From Oscillospiraceae bacterium CM (GTDB lineage: Bacteria; Bacillota; Clostridia; Oscillospirales; Oscillospiraceae), in the NCBI GenBank assembly GCA_022870705.1, contig CP072107.1, positions 248,001 to 312,000 on the forward strand: 64,000 bases of DNA, read 5' to 3'. Positions 15,216 to 25,003 of the stretch are shown in pieces. Made by a program: the position numbers and the translations under genes. The notes below the pieces were generated by a model. The model did not search any database and was not told where the DNA came from. It worked only from the letters and a program-made list of their open reading frames with translations. Position 1 is the first letter of the stretch, and the number at the start of each line of letters is the position of its first letter.

Positions 15216-17249
15216 TTAATCAAATATATACATACTTTGAAGTTGTTTGTCGGCCAAGAACATTAGCAACTTAGGGATATTCTCGTTCCAATAGTCGACC
15301 GAGGAAAACTTACCTTCGATTACCTTGAGGGCTTCGCGAAATCCATCGCTCCAAGTTTTGTAATTGAAAGCATTAGCAAATGGTTTACGTAAACAATTGT
15401 ATGAAAGTGCACGAGCTAATTGATCAATAATACTAGACCAATTTTTACGTAACCGTTCTTCAAGCTTTTCCAAAAATTCTCGCCTTGCGATTTCTGCACT
15501 AGGAGACTCTTCCAAGTTACCAAAATCTATTGAGATGTCTCTCATTATATCATGAATTGGAAGCGTCTCACGTAACCAGCGAGCGACCATATTTGTAAGG
15601 AAAAGTCTAAAATTTAGATATATTGAAGCGTTGGTTTCATGCCCTTCACCGTAACTCAACTTACTCCGGAAGCAATTTACCGAACGTCCATGATATGTCC
15701 CGTCTTGAGCAATATACTGAACATATTGCTTCTTTTGTTCATGATTTTTTCCAACCATAGCAATCGCAATTGTCTGGCCCAAATCACCTAGCGTCCCATC
15801 AACCTTTATAGGATATTCTACCCAACTATGGCTTTGCAACCATGGGCGGCCTCCATCGAACGCCTTATCAACCCTCATACTTAAATCAAATAAAATCTGT
15901 ATGATACGCGTGTTTCGCAATTCGTTATCCAAGTGAGCATTCATTTTTTCGGTATTATCCGTTGCTAAACTGAGGAACTCCATTTTTGTATTCTCAGGCG
16001 CTTTCTCTCTGTCTTGTTCTAATATTTCGCAAAAAGTATAAAAAGCTCGATTTATGTATTCGTCATATTTATCTGGATCCACTGAGTTAGTACCATGCTC
16101 TTGACGCCAATTGTCAACCATGATGTTACGTATACGAACATCCGCTTTAGTTCTACAAATGGTTAACGGCTTATCATCTAACTTCTTTGTCTTTTCTTTC
16201 AAAAGCTCTACGCACATATCATATATGATGGGTTGTTCATCTGATGCACATAAGAATAAAATGGCATCACTGTCATTTGCAAGAACAGCATCGATGTTAG
16301 TGCTAATTTCATCTCGCTCCTGAGAACTTTGTGTCAATCCTATACTGTCGCGAACTGAAAGTTTGATGGTTCTATCCATATATTTATCGTCTAAATATAT
16401 GTATTCATTTTTGACTGCTTCAGATGGACAAGTCATATACTGGACTTCTTCAAATGCAAGGGAGCAGGCACTGGTTTTCGAGTAAAGTTTTCCTATTAGC
16501 TCTGAAATATCTTGACTAGTCGGGTTCCCAAGCAGTACTAGTCTATCTGGGTAAGTCCAGAGGTGAGAAAGATCATTTTTTACTGCTTCAACAAGTTCAT
16601 CATACCATTTTTTTATAATCTGTTCTTCTTCTAAATTAGTTGAGAATCGTTCGTCAATCAACTGTTCAAAAGCATCATACTTTTTAACACGTTGATCTTT
16701 ACCTTTAATCTGCTTATAACGGGCATTAGCTGCTTCTGCAAGTGGCTCTGGCTCCTCAATTATCTTTTCAGACATCCTATTTAATATGTCAGCAAACGAA
16801 TCTATAAGCTTGTTATGTTTTGCAAATTCAAAGGCATGGAATCGGCGATCAATAGGATCGAGCACTTTTCTTATAATTCCTTCTGATATTTCGAAATCTT
16901 CTAATTCATCGCGTTCTGCATATAACACTTCGGCAAGTATAAATTTGATCTGATCAACAAAATCCGGGTATAACTCCCTCTGCCTGGGTATGCACCTGAT
17001 AATGACCTGATTCTCCTTCAAACGACTATTAAGCATAAGGAACGGTGGAATAAGAGTCGTTTGTGCTGTGTCTCCTACATTGAGACCTAAGAGTTTGTTG
17101 CTTGCTGGCGGAAGAAGTTCAGTGAGCACAGTTGACTTTGCGCTACTAGTGGGTCCCATAAGGGCGATAGTATCTGCACTTTGCTGTCTGTGAAACAATG
17201 CATCTACTAACTTTGGGTCTTTCATCATACTTTCAAAAAACTCTGCCAT
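15216..17249 (-). CDS. Large P-loop GTPase-like protein
   Basis: A protein of 677 residues. A Walker A/G1 loop GPTSSAKST lies near residue 32-40, a G3-like DSIGLTQ around residue 300 and a G4-like TKAD near residue 362, in the correct order for a TRAFAC GTPase. The 200 residues between G1 and G3 are helical and charged, recalling dynamin-like or large defence GTPases rather than a housekeeping G protein. The C-terminal 250 residues show no known motif. It stands alone between two terminators in an AT-rich part of the island. A cell-defence role is a guess from context; the nucleotide-binding call is firm. Confidence 0.65.
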   Translation of the reverse strand: MAEFFESMMKDPKLVDALFHRQQSADTIALMGPTSSAKSTVLTELLPPASNKLLGLNVGDTAQTTLIPPFLMLNSRLKENQVIIRCIPRQRELYPDFVDQIKFILAEVLYAERDELEDFEISEGIIRKVLDPIDRRFHAFEFAKHNKLIDSFADILNRMSEKIIEEPEPLAEAANARYKQIKGKDQRVKKYDAFEQLIDERFSTNLEEEQIIKKWYDELVEAVKNDLSHLWTYPDRLVLLGNPTSQDISELIGKLYSKTSACSLAFEEVQYMTCPSEAVKNEYIYLDDKYMDRTIKLSVRDSIGLTQSSQERDEISTNIDAVLANDSDAILFLCASDEQPIIYDMCVELLKEKTKKLDDKPLTICRTKADVRIRNIMVDNWRQEHGTNSVDPDKYDEYINRAFYTFCEILEQDREKAPENTKMEFLSLATDNTEKMNAHLDNELRNTRIIQILFDLSMRVDKAFDGGRPWLQSHSWVEYPIKVDGTLGDLGQTIAIAMVGKNHEQKKQYVQYIAQDGTYHGRSVNCFRSKLSYGEGHETNASIYLNFRLFLTNMVARWLRETLPIHDIMRDISIDFGNLEESPSAEIARREFLEKLEERLRKNWSSIIDQLARALSYNCLRKPFANAFNYKTWSDGFREALKVIEGKFSSVDYWNENIPKLLMFLADKQLQSMYIFD

Positions 17250-17559
17250 TTTTTATCCTCCAAAAATAAAAATTGGGGCGCAGCCCCGCAGGCCACGCCC
17301 CAACAATATTTGGAGTGTATTTCAGCCTGTCCGAAGAGGCCAATCCAACTTGGCAAAACAGCGACGTTTTCGAAGTTCGTCACCTGAGTCAAGATGTCTT
17401 ATAGAAACAAAATACTACAGGAGTAACCTCCTGTCAATATTTTCTTTCGAAATTCATATATTTGATGTTATTGAATTCATTTTTATTACTGTGTATCAAT
17501 ACGTGATAGTACCCAATAACAAGCGCCGTATTAAGGAAAATATGAAGGAAAACGCAAAA

Positions 17560-17599
17560 AATCAAGGCTTCGAGAAGTGTCTCAAAGCCTTGATTTTAC
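17560..17599 (+). terminator. Terminator-like hairpin
   Basis: AATCAAGGCTT and AAGCCTTGATT (11-bp perfect stem, 14-nt loop) followed by TT and ACTG. No plus-strand gene precedes it directly, so it may be left from a lost gene. Confidence 0.45.
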
Positions 17600-17702
17600 T
17601 GTGGCGGGTTGCAGTGATTAAGATAATGGCTGAAAATCCTTTATTATCAAGGGATAGCATTCATAGGGATATGATGTGAACCCCTATGGCAAACAGGTAC
17701 GG

Positions 17703-17747
17703 AAGAGCATAGCCGGACAGGAGAAAATCCTGTCCGGCTATGCTCTT
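17703..17747. repeat. Perfect 20-bp inverted repeat
   Basis: Arms at 17703-17722 and 17728-17747 are perfectly complementary around a GAAAA loop (arm begins AAGAGCATAGCC). There is no U tract after the plus-strand stem, so it is not a standard terminator. It may be an old terminator, an operator or an element end. Confidence 0.6.
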
Positions 17748-18027
17748 ATCAATGCTTGTGGTTTCGTTGTTTTAATATCTGCGGATACTGAACAACAGAT
17801 ATCAGAGGAAATGACATCGTAGAGTTAATCTCTGTTTATATGCAATGATATAGTACTTTTCGGCCGCGCCGTGTGTGCCCGCCGGGCAGGAATGGGTGTT
17901 CTGAAGAAGAGTTTGAACATTGGCTGCACAGTAGCTTTCCCAATAAAAACATCTGTGAAAAAATGGTGGTAGTAAAAGCAACGACCGATTATTTAATCAG
18001 CCGTTGTTGTTGCACCGTTATACAATT

Positions 18028-18354
18028 CTATCGTTTTTCTTCTTTGAGTCTGTCAATCAATCCAATCAGGGTGAGCATGTCCTTGTCAGAAAGAGTGCGC
18101 ATACCATCAAGTGCCTTCTGTATCAAAATGGGTTCCGCTTCGCTTTCATCAAAAAAGGCCTTAGGGGTTACGCTTAAATATTCGCACATATACAGAAATT
18201 CCTCAATAGAAGGTTTTGAACGTCCTGAGGCTATATTTTGTATGTAGCTTCTGCTATGACCAAGATCAAGGCTCATCTGATATTCCGATACACCCTTCTT
18301 AAGGCGCAATTCTGTTATTCTCCGCCGGATAAAGTTATAGTCCATAGATTCCAC
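18028..18354 (-). CDS. XRE-family transcriptional regulator
   Basis: A 108-residue protein with an N-terminal lambda-repressor-like HTH: RITELRLKKGVSEYQMS, then SYIQNIASGRSKPS as the recognition helix and EFLYMCEYLSVTPKAFFDE. The C-terminal 35 residues are helical (LSDKDMLTLIGLID). This is a common small regulator of clostridial islands. It is divergent from the Spo0A-C-like gene; the 130-bp gap holds the promoter of the latter. Confidence 0.85.
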   Translation of the reverse strand: MESMDYNFIRRRITELRLKKGVSEYQMSLDLGHSRSYIQNIASGRSKPSIEEFLYMCEYLSVTPKAFFDESEAEPILIQKALDGMRTLSDKDMLTLIGLIDRLKEEKR

Positions 18355-18426
18355 CTCGCTATCTGTGCAAATATAATTCTATACTTTTTACAGCATGAAT
18401 CCGCACGCGGATGGTGTCTATATATG

Positions 18427-18455
18427 TTGATATATGCCGCCATCAGTGGTATAAT
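18427..18455 (+). promoter_or_regulatory. Sigma-A type promoter of the Spo0A-C-like gene
   Basis: TTGATA at 18427-18432 and TATAAT at 18450-18455 with a 17-bp spacer. It lies 32 bp before the ATG at 18488 and could be controlled by the divergent XRE protein. Confidence 0.6.
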
Positions 18456-18487
18456 TATCAGGAATTATACTGTTGGAGGCAGTCGTT

Positions 18488-18727
18488 ATGAATAAACCCG
18501 ATCTTATAAATGCGCGAAATACGATTAAGAAGCTTGCCGAACGAGACGGTGTGAGTGTTGATTATGTGAGAAAGCATATGCAATTGGCCATGCTGAACGG
18601 TTTGTGCAGTACCGACCCTCAAGTTAAAATGTATTGGAATAGCATCCCATGCGAGGGTGAAGTTCCAACCCCGGAAGAATTGATAGTGCATCTCGCCGAA
18701 ACAGTGAGGCATCGCGGTGCGACATGA
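18488..18727 (+). CDS. Spo0A C-terminal-domain-like DNA-binding protein
   Basis: A 79-residue protein that consists only of a helical domain resembling the DNA-binding end of Spo0A: NARNTIKKLAERDGVSVDYVRKH, then MYWNSIPCEGEVPTPEELI. Stand-alone copies of this domain are frequent in Clostridia and lack a receiver domain. GGAGG lies 10 nt before the ATG. Its targets are unknown. Confidence 0.72.
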   Translation: MNKPDLINARNTIKKLAERDGVSVDYVRKHMQLAMLNGLCSTDPQVKMYWNSIPCEGEVPTPEELIVHLAETVRHRGAT

Positions 18728-18989
18728 CAATAGGAACAGGCGACATTGTGTTACAGCGTTCGATAAAAAGCCTCATAGAATGTCGGTAAGCGGATGCAAA
18801 ATCTCCATATGGTGGTATAATATTTGCAGTACTATATTATCGAGTTGCCGCAGGATGAATATTGATTCCTACAGCGCAAAATACGGTGTGTCGATGGTGA
18901 TATAAATCTATTCGGGTGCCGTACAGCGTGAAGCATTTTCTTTTGTGCGGCACTTTACTAAGTATGCAGGATAGCTCGGAGGAAATAAT

Positions 18990-20438
18990 ATGCAGCCTGG
19001 TTCAAAGAAAACGCCGGGGATGGGTAACCGCACCTACTCAATACAAATATTTATTAAGCGGGTCATCATAACGCTTACTGCGTTAGTTGCCGTTTCTTCG
19101 GTTGCTGTTATTCTTCTCATCTATCTGCCGTTAAAAACCGAGCTGCAACAAAGCTTGATAGATAATTTTGACCGGATGTCTTATATCAGCTATGCTTCCC
19201 TGCAAAATAGCATCGACCGCGGGATTGAAGGGGCAAGGAGTATGTCCAGCAGAACCGTGATACGAAACGCAATTCTCGAATATGAAAACGGCGAAATAGA
19301 CATGGCTGAGCTTATTGCATATACGCAGCCAAAGTATCAAGATGGGGCCAAGGCGCTCGAGCACTTAATCAGGGCTGAGCGTTTTGTAGACGACACGATC
19401 ATCGCCGAGTATCTCTCTGCGGATTATAAAGATCATTTTTGCACAACGGAAGACCGGCTGGCGGAAAACAGCGAGGTTTCTTCCGCTCTTTGCCTGACGG
19501 ATGAACATACCTTTTTCGCCATGCTATCACCCATTCTTTCGGAAGGACGGGTGATTGGCTATGACAAGCTTGTTTTTGACTTGAGTGACCAGATTCAGAC
19601 GCTCTCTACTGATACAATTAAATTGGAGATTATTTATCAAGATGAATTTGAGAGTTTGTCCTCAACCGCAAACACGGTGCGAAGCGATGCCATTTCCTCT
19701 CTTTTTTATAAAGAGGACTTTTATTACCAAGCATTTTGCATGCGAGACAGTGCTTATTTTATTTCCAAGCAAAGTGGAGCTTCTTTATTAGAACCGGTTT
19801 ACCGACTGAGCTTTCAGACCTTGCTGGCCGGAATCAGCATTCTGCTCGCTTTTACGATTGCAGTTTACATTTTTGTCGCTCGATACGCAAAAGGCGAGCT
19901 GGTCAATCTTGAGGATATCCGCCGTTCGTTAAAAGATGCCGTGACGGAAGCGAACTTGGATCCCCTTACAAAGGCGGGTTCCAGGAGGTTTGGAGACGAA
20001 TTTCTCACATCAGCCTTTGAGCGTTTTAGGCAAGGAGAACCATCTCCTGCCATTTTGCTGTTTGATATTGACAACCTCAAAAAAGTCAACGATACCTATG
20101 GACATTCCGTGGGAGATCGGGTTATTCGCTCTATCGCGGAAGCAGTACAGACGAATATCCGCAGCGGAGATATGCTGCTGCGCTGGGGCGGAGATGAGTT
20201 TATCGGAATCTTTGGCGGACTAAGCAAGGAAAGTGCCCTGCCCTTTGCAAAAAAACTGCTGAATACTGTATCGGATCAGACGATTGAAGTTGGCGCAGAA
20301 ACGATAAATCCAACCATATCCGTTGGCATATCCTATTTCAATGAGGATGACCGGGACTTTATTGATGCGATCAACCGGGCGGATCGTGCCATGTATCAAT
20401 CAAAAGCCGGGGGCAGAAATAAAGCGCATGAACTATAA
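18990..20438 (+). CDS. Membrane diguanylate cyclase (GGDEF domain)
   Basis: A 482-residue protein predicted to make c-di-GMP from two GTP. A membrane helix at about residues 28-48 is followed by an extracytoplasmic sensor of about 210 residues and a second membrane helix near 275-295. The GGDEF domain spans roughly 320-480 and keeps DNLKKVNDTYGHSVGD and the active-site RWGGDEF. An RSGD lies five residues before GGDEF, so the allosteric I-site for product inhibition is present. No EAL domain. The 260-bp leader shows no c-di-GMP riboswitch that I can recognise. Confidence 0.93.
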   Translation: MQPGSKKTPGMGNRTYSIQIFIKRVIITLTALVAVSSVAVILLIYLPLKTELQQSLIDNFDRMSYISYASLQNSIDRGIEGARSMSSRTVIRNAILEYENGEIDMAELIAYTQPKYQDGAKALEHLIRAERFVDDTIIAEYLSADYKDHFCTTEDRLAENSEVSSALCLTDEHTFFAMLSPILSEGRVIGYDKLVFDLSDQIQTLSTDTIKLEIIYQDEFESLSSTANTVRSDAISSLFYKEDFYYQAFCMRDSAYFISKQSGASLLEPVYRLSFQTLLAGISILLAFTIAVYIFVARYAKGELVNLEDIRRSLKDAVTEANLDPLTKAGSRRFGDEFLTSAFERFRQGEPSPAILLFDIDNLKKVNDTYGHSVGDRVIRSIAEAVQTNIRSGDMLLRWGGDEFIGIFGGLSKESALPFAKKLLNTVSDQTIEVGAETINPTISVGISYFNEDDRDFIDAINRADRAMYQSKAGGRNKAHEL

Positions 20439-20523
20439 ATGTGAGATTCAGCATAAAGGTTTTCGTTAAGGGCTATTGATCACAGGAATATTCATTGGAC
20501 CGAGGGGCAACCGGCACGGGGCA

Positions 20524-20579
20524 AACCAGAAGCAGAAAGTCAGTCACCTTTTATAGTGACTGACTTTCTGCTTCTGGTT
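20524..20579. terminator. Strong bidirectional terminator between GGDEF and SLH genes
   Basis: A perfect 24-bp stem (arms 20524-20547 and 20556-20579, arm start AACCAGAAGCAG) with a short loop, followed by TTC and TTTTTTA on the plus strand. It lies between two convergent genes. Confidence 0.8.
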
Positions 20580-20598
20580 CTTCTTTTTTATGTCGAAG

Positions 20599-22887
20599 TT
20601 ACTTTATCAATAAATTATATAGCACCTGTGCCATTTCCGCTCGAGTTGTACTTTCGGTAGGAAAGAGTTTTCCACTACTGCCGCTGATGGAACCTGTTTC
20701 AATAAGCAATGTCATTGCATTCTTAGCCCAGGAAGCAACTCTGTCTGCATCACTGAAGTCCGAAAGCTCCTTGCCGGCATTTCCTTCAGGGGGCTCACCA
20801 ATTACCGTCAGCGCATTGTAGAGCAGGGTGAACATCTCCTGTCGGGTGATTTCCCTGTCGGGAGCGAACAGGTTATTTCCAATGCCATTTGTAATGCCAA
20901 GCCGCTTAGCTGTCGCTATAAAATTCGTATAATAGGTGTTACCTGCGTCTGCAAAATTATCTACAGGGTTTGCGTCCGGCTCGATGCCGTATGCCCGCAT
21001 CAGCATCACGATAAACTGACCGCGGGTTAAAGCTGCATCAGGACTAAAATTCCCATCCCCGGTGCCTGTGGTGATGTCCCGTGCCGCAAGGAAGGTCACT
21101 GCGCTCTCATACCAAGCGCCTGCAGGTACATCCTGAAAGCCGATAGGATTGTATCCAACGACAAAGCTTGAGAAGTGCGGTGTCCTAAAGACCACAGATT
21201 TTGTTGCGGCATCGTAGTGCCCGCGCATCCCAACAAGCTTACCGCTGTCGCTGAGATACCAGATGACGATGGCGTGGGGATGTTCACCCGTTCCTAAGGT
21301 ATACGGAATGCTGACCGTTGCGTGTCCGCCGTTGAAATTAGAAATTGTCTTGCCACCTCCGGTAACCGTAAAGTCATAAACGGGTCGGGAACCGACCAGC
21401 GCCTTCTGGGCTGCCGACAGCTCGGTGGCAGGCACCTGACGCACCGTCAGTATCACATCGCCGGAGCCGGCCGCCGTGCCGATGGTATCCATAGCCTTTT
21501 TATCAAAGGCTACTGTGGCTAAATGTGCATTGACAGCAACTGGTTTGTCGGCAGTATTTACTTTATTGAAATCATCGTTCTTAATAACAACCTGTGTACC
21601 TCCGTTTGTTTGAGTCAGGGTGCCTGTGACAGAGACTTGACCGTCGGTGGTTGTGACGGTGACCTTAGTACCTGTGTCAGTCGGTGTGCCACCACCACCG
21701 CCATTTTCACCACCGCCATCGCTGACAGCCCTGCTAATGTCGATTGTATAGGTGGTTGTCGTATCATCTTCAGCAGTCACTTGCACTGTTATGGTATTGC
21801 TTCCGACATTCAGCGCAACCGCCTTGCTTGAACCAGCCGTGCCGTTGATGGTTACTGTAGCTGAATCATCAGACGTAACAACGCTGACGGTTGTGCTGCT
21901 GGTACTATTGCTGACATTTGCAGTATAGCCGGTTGTTGCGCTGTCAAAGACGGGTGAGAGTGTAATGCCTGAAGCTGATAGTCCGGATAAGGTTGCATCA
22001 TCTGAAAGCGTCATGGATGCAGTAGGCAAATAAGTTACAGGTTGATAATCCGCGCTATAGTGGCTGCCTTTAATATAACCAGGAAGCAAATCATCTGCTC
22101 GCCCCCATATATTGTAGCTGGCATTAGTGGGTGATGAATTGAAATTACTCAATGAACTCGTCAGCCCAAATTCATTGTCACTGAAATCATTTGCATTGGA
22201 AGCAGTCCCACCGATTGTGACATCATAAATTTCTGAGATCTCGTTTCCAATAAGTATAGCTCCAGAGTTAAATCCGTGGATATGATTTTGATAAATTTCT
22301 TTACTTGAGGAACCCTCTGTGTCATTAAAATATAAGATTAATCCTGAGGTACCTGATCCGTCTGCAACGACACCGCTATTAGAGATTACATTATCGGCGC
22401 ATTCCAGGTTTTTCGTGTTATTAATCTCAAATGCAAACTCATTATATTGGCTGTTGACAGAGATGCTATTATCTGTTGTATAAATATTTTGCCCATTTAG
22501 GGTGATTCCATAATTGTAATCTCCAGAAAGTGTATTGTTGGAAAAATAAAGGTTTTCCGACTGATTGATAAGATGTACCCCCGAACCGTTTGGCGCATCT
22601 GTCGTTCTCGAAATAATATTGTTTCGTATTTCGGTGGTACTGCCGGGAACGGTTTCGTAACCATCAATTGTATATCCCGGTTCATAGATAGCGATCTGAG
22701 TAAAGTTGGTAAAGTTGCAGCCCAATATCTTATAAAAATCCGGATAGCTGGAATACGCGTATTTTGAAAATTTATCAAACGTAATGCCCATATCTCCATT
22801 ACTGAAATTAAGTTTTTCAAGGGTAACGATCGGTGCAGTGATCGTAGTTGTCGTATTCCCGTATTCGGTAAGGGAGGAGTGCCTTGA
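20599..22887 (-). pseudogene. S-layer-homology surface protein, 5'-truncated
   Basis: About 760 residues of a cell-surface protein. From the N-terminal side: a right-handed beta-helix-like region with repeated short strands and Asn ladders, a cadherin-like beta-sandwich domain (LSGLSASGITLSPVFDS start, VTAEDDTTTTYTIDI end), a Gly-rich linker, a domain of about 150 residues, and three SLH repeats (FQDVPAGAWYESAV, FADAGNTYYTNFI, FSDADRVASWAKNA) that bind the cell wall. The frame runs on to 23253, but there it is the reverse of two plus-strand gene remnants, so the true start and signal peptide are missing. The break lies near 22888. Confidence 0.75.
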
Positions 22888-23271
22888 AAGGTTTACATCA
22901 TCACCAAGCCCTTTGACATGTACCGGCCGGTCAATCCATACTACACACCGGAGGAGTTTGTCGCCCATCTGAAGCACATTCTTGCGCTGCTTGAATCCTT
23001 TAAAAATTATCACATTCATTTGATCGATAAACCAACGGAAGATCGTTACACTGTCTATGCGCGGGAGGAGTTCGGTGTCATTGTGGCAAAGACCTCTCAG
23101 CCGCCGGTTGTGCTGGCTATAAACGAAAGTAATATGACCGCCGCATTCTGGGATTTCCTGAAAAGTATCATTGGCGAAAAGACATATGGGGCAGAAAAAA
23201 ATGCCGATTCTATAGCTGTACTGCGGAATTACCTTGGCGAGTTGGCAGACCAAGAAAACTGTTCACCATGA
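22888..23271 (+). pseudogene. C-terminal remnant of a clostridial protein
   Basis: A frame without start context that begins abruptly at the SLH junction and reads KVYIITKPFDMYRPVNPYYT, then a helical EFVAHLKHILALLESF and VIVAKTSQPPVV. This looks like the C-terminal part of a regulator or accessory protein often seen near serine recombinases, but I could not name the family. It stops at 23271, where the next remnant takes over in another frame. Confidence 0.4.
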
Positions 23272-23582
23272 TGAGTCCGAGCAGATTCTGGTAAAGGACA
23301 CCCACGAAGCGCTGATCACGCAGGAGCAGTGGGATCTGGTGCAGGAGCTCCGCCAGCGGAAAAAGCGCGTGCCGAAGCAGATGGAGGAACCCAATTTATT
23401 CTCTGGACTGGTCTTCTGCACCGACTGTGGAAAGCCCCTTGTCCTGCACCGGGCGCACACGATGGAGGCGGTCAAAAACGACTTCATGTGCTATACCTAC
23501 AAGAAAAAGGGGCAAGGAGGTCTGCTCATCCCACTACATCCGGGAGTGTGATCTGGTTCAGATTATCCTTGACGACCTGCGT
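23253..23582 (+). pseudogene. Large serine recombinase, C-terminal remnant
   Basis: It encodes part of the recombinase and zinc-ribbon domains: THEALITQEQWDLVQELRQ followed by NLFSGLVFCTDCGKPLV. The frame shifts near 23515 into one reading CSSHYIRECDLVQIILDDLR, which is the normal family continuation. The catalytic domain and coiled coil are absent. It is the trace of an older mobile element and probably the agent of the SLH truncation. Confidence 0.65.
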
Positions 23583-23836
23583 AGCGCAGGTCAACACAGA
23601 AGATGCGGAAAATGTGGAACACGAAAACATCGCATAACAGCACAAGGCGGACAGCTTGCGCCATCCGCCTCATACATAACAACCCCGGTTCACAATTTGT
23701 CCCTTTGAACGAGAACAGAATGGTTTTCGGGTTTTGGCTCTCCTAATTTTGCTGTTATTTCTGAGCAGAAAACAAAGTTGAAGGGAAAACAAGTCTGGGC
23801 AGAAAAGATATACCTCTTATTCTGAAAGCACATAGT

Positions 23837-24958
23837 TTAACTCTGTTTTCGTGAGCACTCGCTGCAAAGCCCGCGATTCACTCTATCACCAGTACCGCCG
23901 TAGGACGCCATAAAAACATCAGGCTTCCAACAATGACATGTATCGCAAAAACACCATCGTCTGCCACCATCATCGACAACCATTTCATTGGGGATAATGG
24001 GATACTTTGCTTCCAGCATCTGAGATATCTTTTGTAGTTCTTCGCTTACTAATTGAAGTGCAGATTGGGGATGTTCTATCTGCTTGCGATTACGATATTC
24101 GGTCATTATCTGATGCAGGTGCGTGATTTGAGCGTTATCGGCTTTTTGCCGCTCATCCTGTAACAACATGGCCTTTGCGCGTATCTTTTCGCGTCCTGCG
24201 TTTTCCTTTGCCAAAGCTTGTTTGCGAGTTTGCTCCTCTGCAAGGTGTTTCTCGTAATATTCATGCTGACGCGCAAGGTTTTTCAGTAGCCAAGCTTCAA
24301 TTGCGGGACTGCTGATCCACTTCTTGTCATCAGCCTTATCACGCAAGCGAATCTTCACTTCATCCGACTTCATGTGATGCAAATCAAAATCGGCACCCAT
24401 ATGGATTGCAATTGTTGGGATATCCTGAAACGGCTTTGGCTCTGATATTTTGCAAAACGTTGGTGGCGGCACAAGGGATACTGCAAGTTGGTGGTGTTTG
24501 ACATTATCCGTAAGGAGAATTGCATCCGGGATTCCCTTTGTATTGCTGTGAATTTCGTATTTTTCTACATCAAAGGTCTTTGCCTTGATAATCAATTCGG
24601 AGTCTTCAAAATCGTTATCCATCAGTTTTACGGCCTTGCGTATATCCTCAATTGTGGCTTGTCGCTGAATGGGAACTCCATAATACAAACCATAGCAAGC
24701 CGAAAAAGCGAAGCAGGGGCGCTCATCAATAGCTTCACCGAGAAGGCGATAAAGGGCAGTCATAAGGGCTTTTATGGAGTCGCACGATTCACCATCGTGT
24801 CTGAAGTGCGGCTGCCTGATTTTACCCATTGCCGCTATAAAATGGCCTTTACATTCAGGACATATACACTGGCAATTGCGTCCACGCTCATCCGGCGTGA
24901 GATCGGCTATTGTAATGATTACGCCGCTCCTCAATGCAAAAGGGTTTTTCAGTTCCAC
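23837..24958 (-). CDS. CoiA-like zinc-finger nuclease-fold protein
   Basis: A 373-residue protein. The N-terminus has a CoiA-like zinc site (CICPECKGHF, then QPHFRH), followed by the central region that in CoiA relatives holds a PD-(D/E)XK nuclease (GIPDAILL, LAVSLVPP), then a charged coiled coil (about 235-310) and a C-terminal zinc ribbon (CFCDTCHCW ... LCSECSRK). The Asp of the nuclease motif is present, but the expected Glu-x-Lys strand reads AVSLVP, so activity is doubtful or the site differs. It starts 45 bp after the CD-NTase stop in the same direction, which suggests that it is the third gene of that operon. Confidence 0.6.
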   Translation of the reverse strand: MELKNPFALRSGVIITIADLTPDERGRNCQCICPECKGHFIAAMGKIRQPHFRHDGESCDSIKALMTALYRLLGEAIDERPCFAFSACYGLYYGVPIQRQATIEDIRKAVKLMDNDFEDSELIIKAKTFDVEKYEIHSNTKGIPDAILLTDNVKHHQLAVSLVPPPTFCKISEPKPFQDIPTIAIHMGADFDLHHMKSDEVKIRLRDKADDKKWISSPAIEAWLLKNLARQHEYYEKHLAEEQTRKQALAKENAGREKIRAKAMLLQDERQKADNAQITHLHQIMTEYRNRKQIEHPQSALQLVSEELQKISQMLEAKYPIIPNEMVVDDGGRRWCFCDTCHCWKPDVFMASYGGTGDRVNRGLCSECSRKQS

Positions 24959-25003
24959 ACAGCACCCCCTCCAAAAACAAGCAGTATCACAAATATCTTA
25001 ACG

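Larger units (their letters stand above)
17250..18027. other. Intergenic stretch with strong inverted repeats, no gene supported
   Basis: About 780 bp without a convincing coding frame: small frames lack ribosome sites and family features. It contains the GC-rich leader of the GTPase gene, a terminator at 17560-17599 and a perfect 20-bp inverted repeat at 17703-17747. Confidence 0.5.

Noticed and set aside
17350-17679. 109-codon plus-strand frame
   Set aside because: No ribosome site, low-complexity composition and it crosses a terminator hairpin.
22888-23253. N-terminal extension of the SLH protein frame
   Set aside because: It is antisense to two plus-strand gene remnants and lacks a signal peptide, so it is not part of the original protein.
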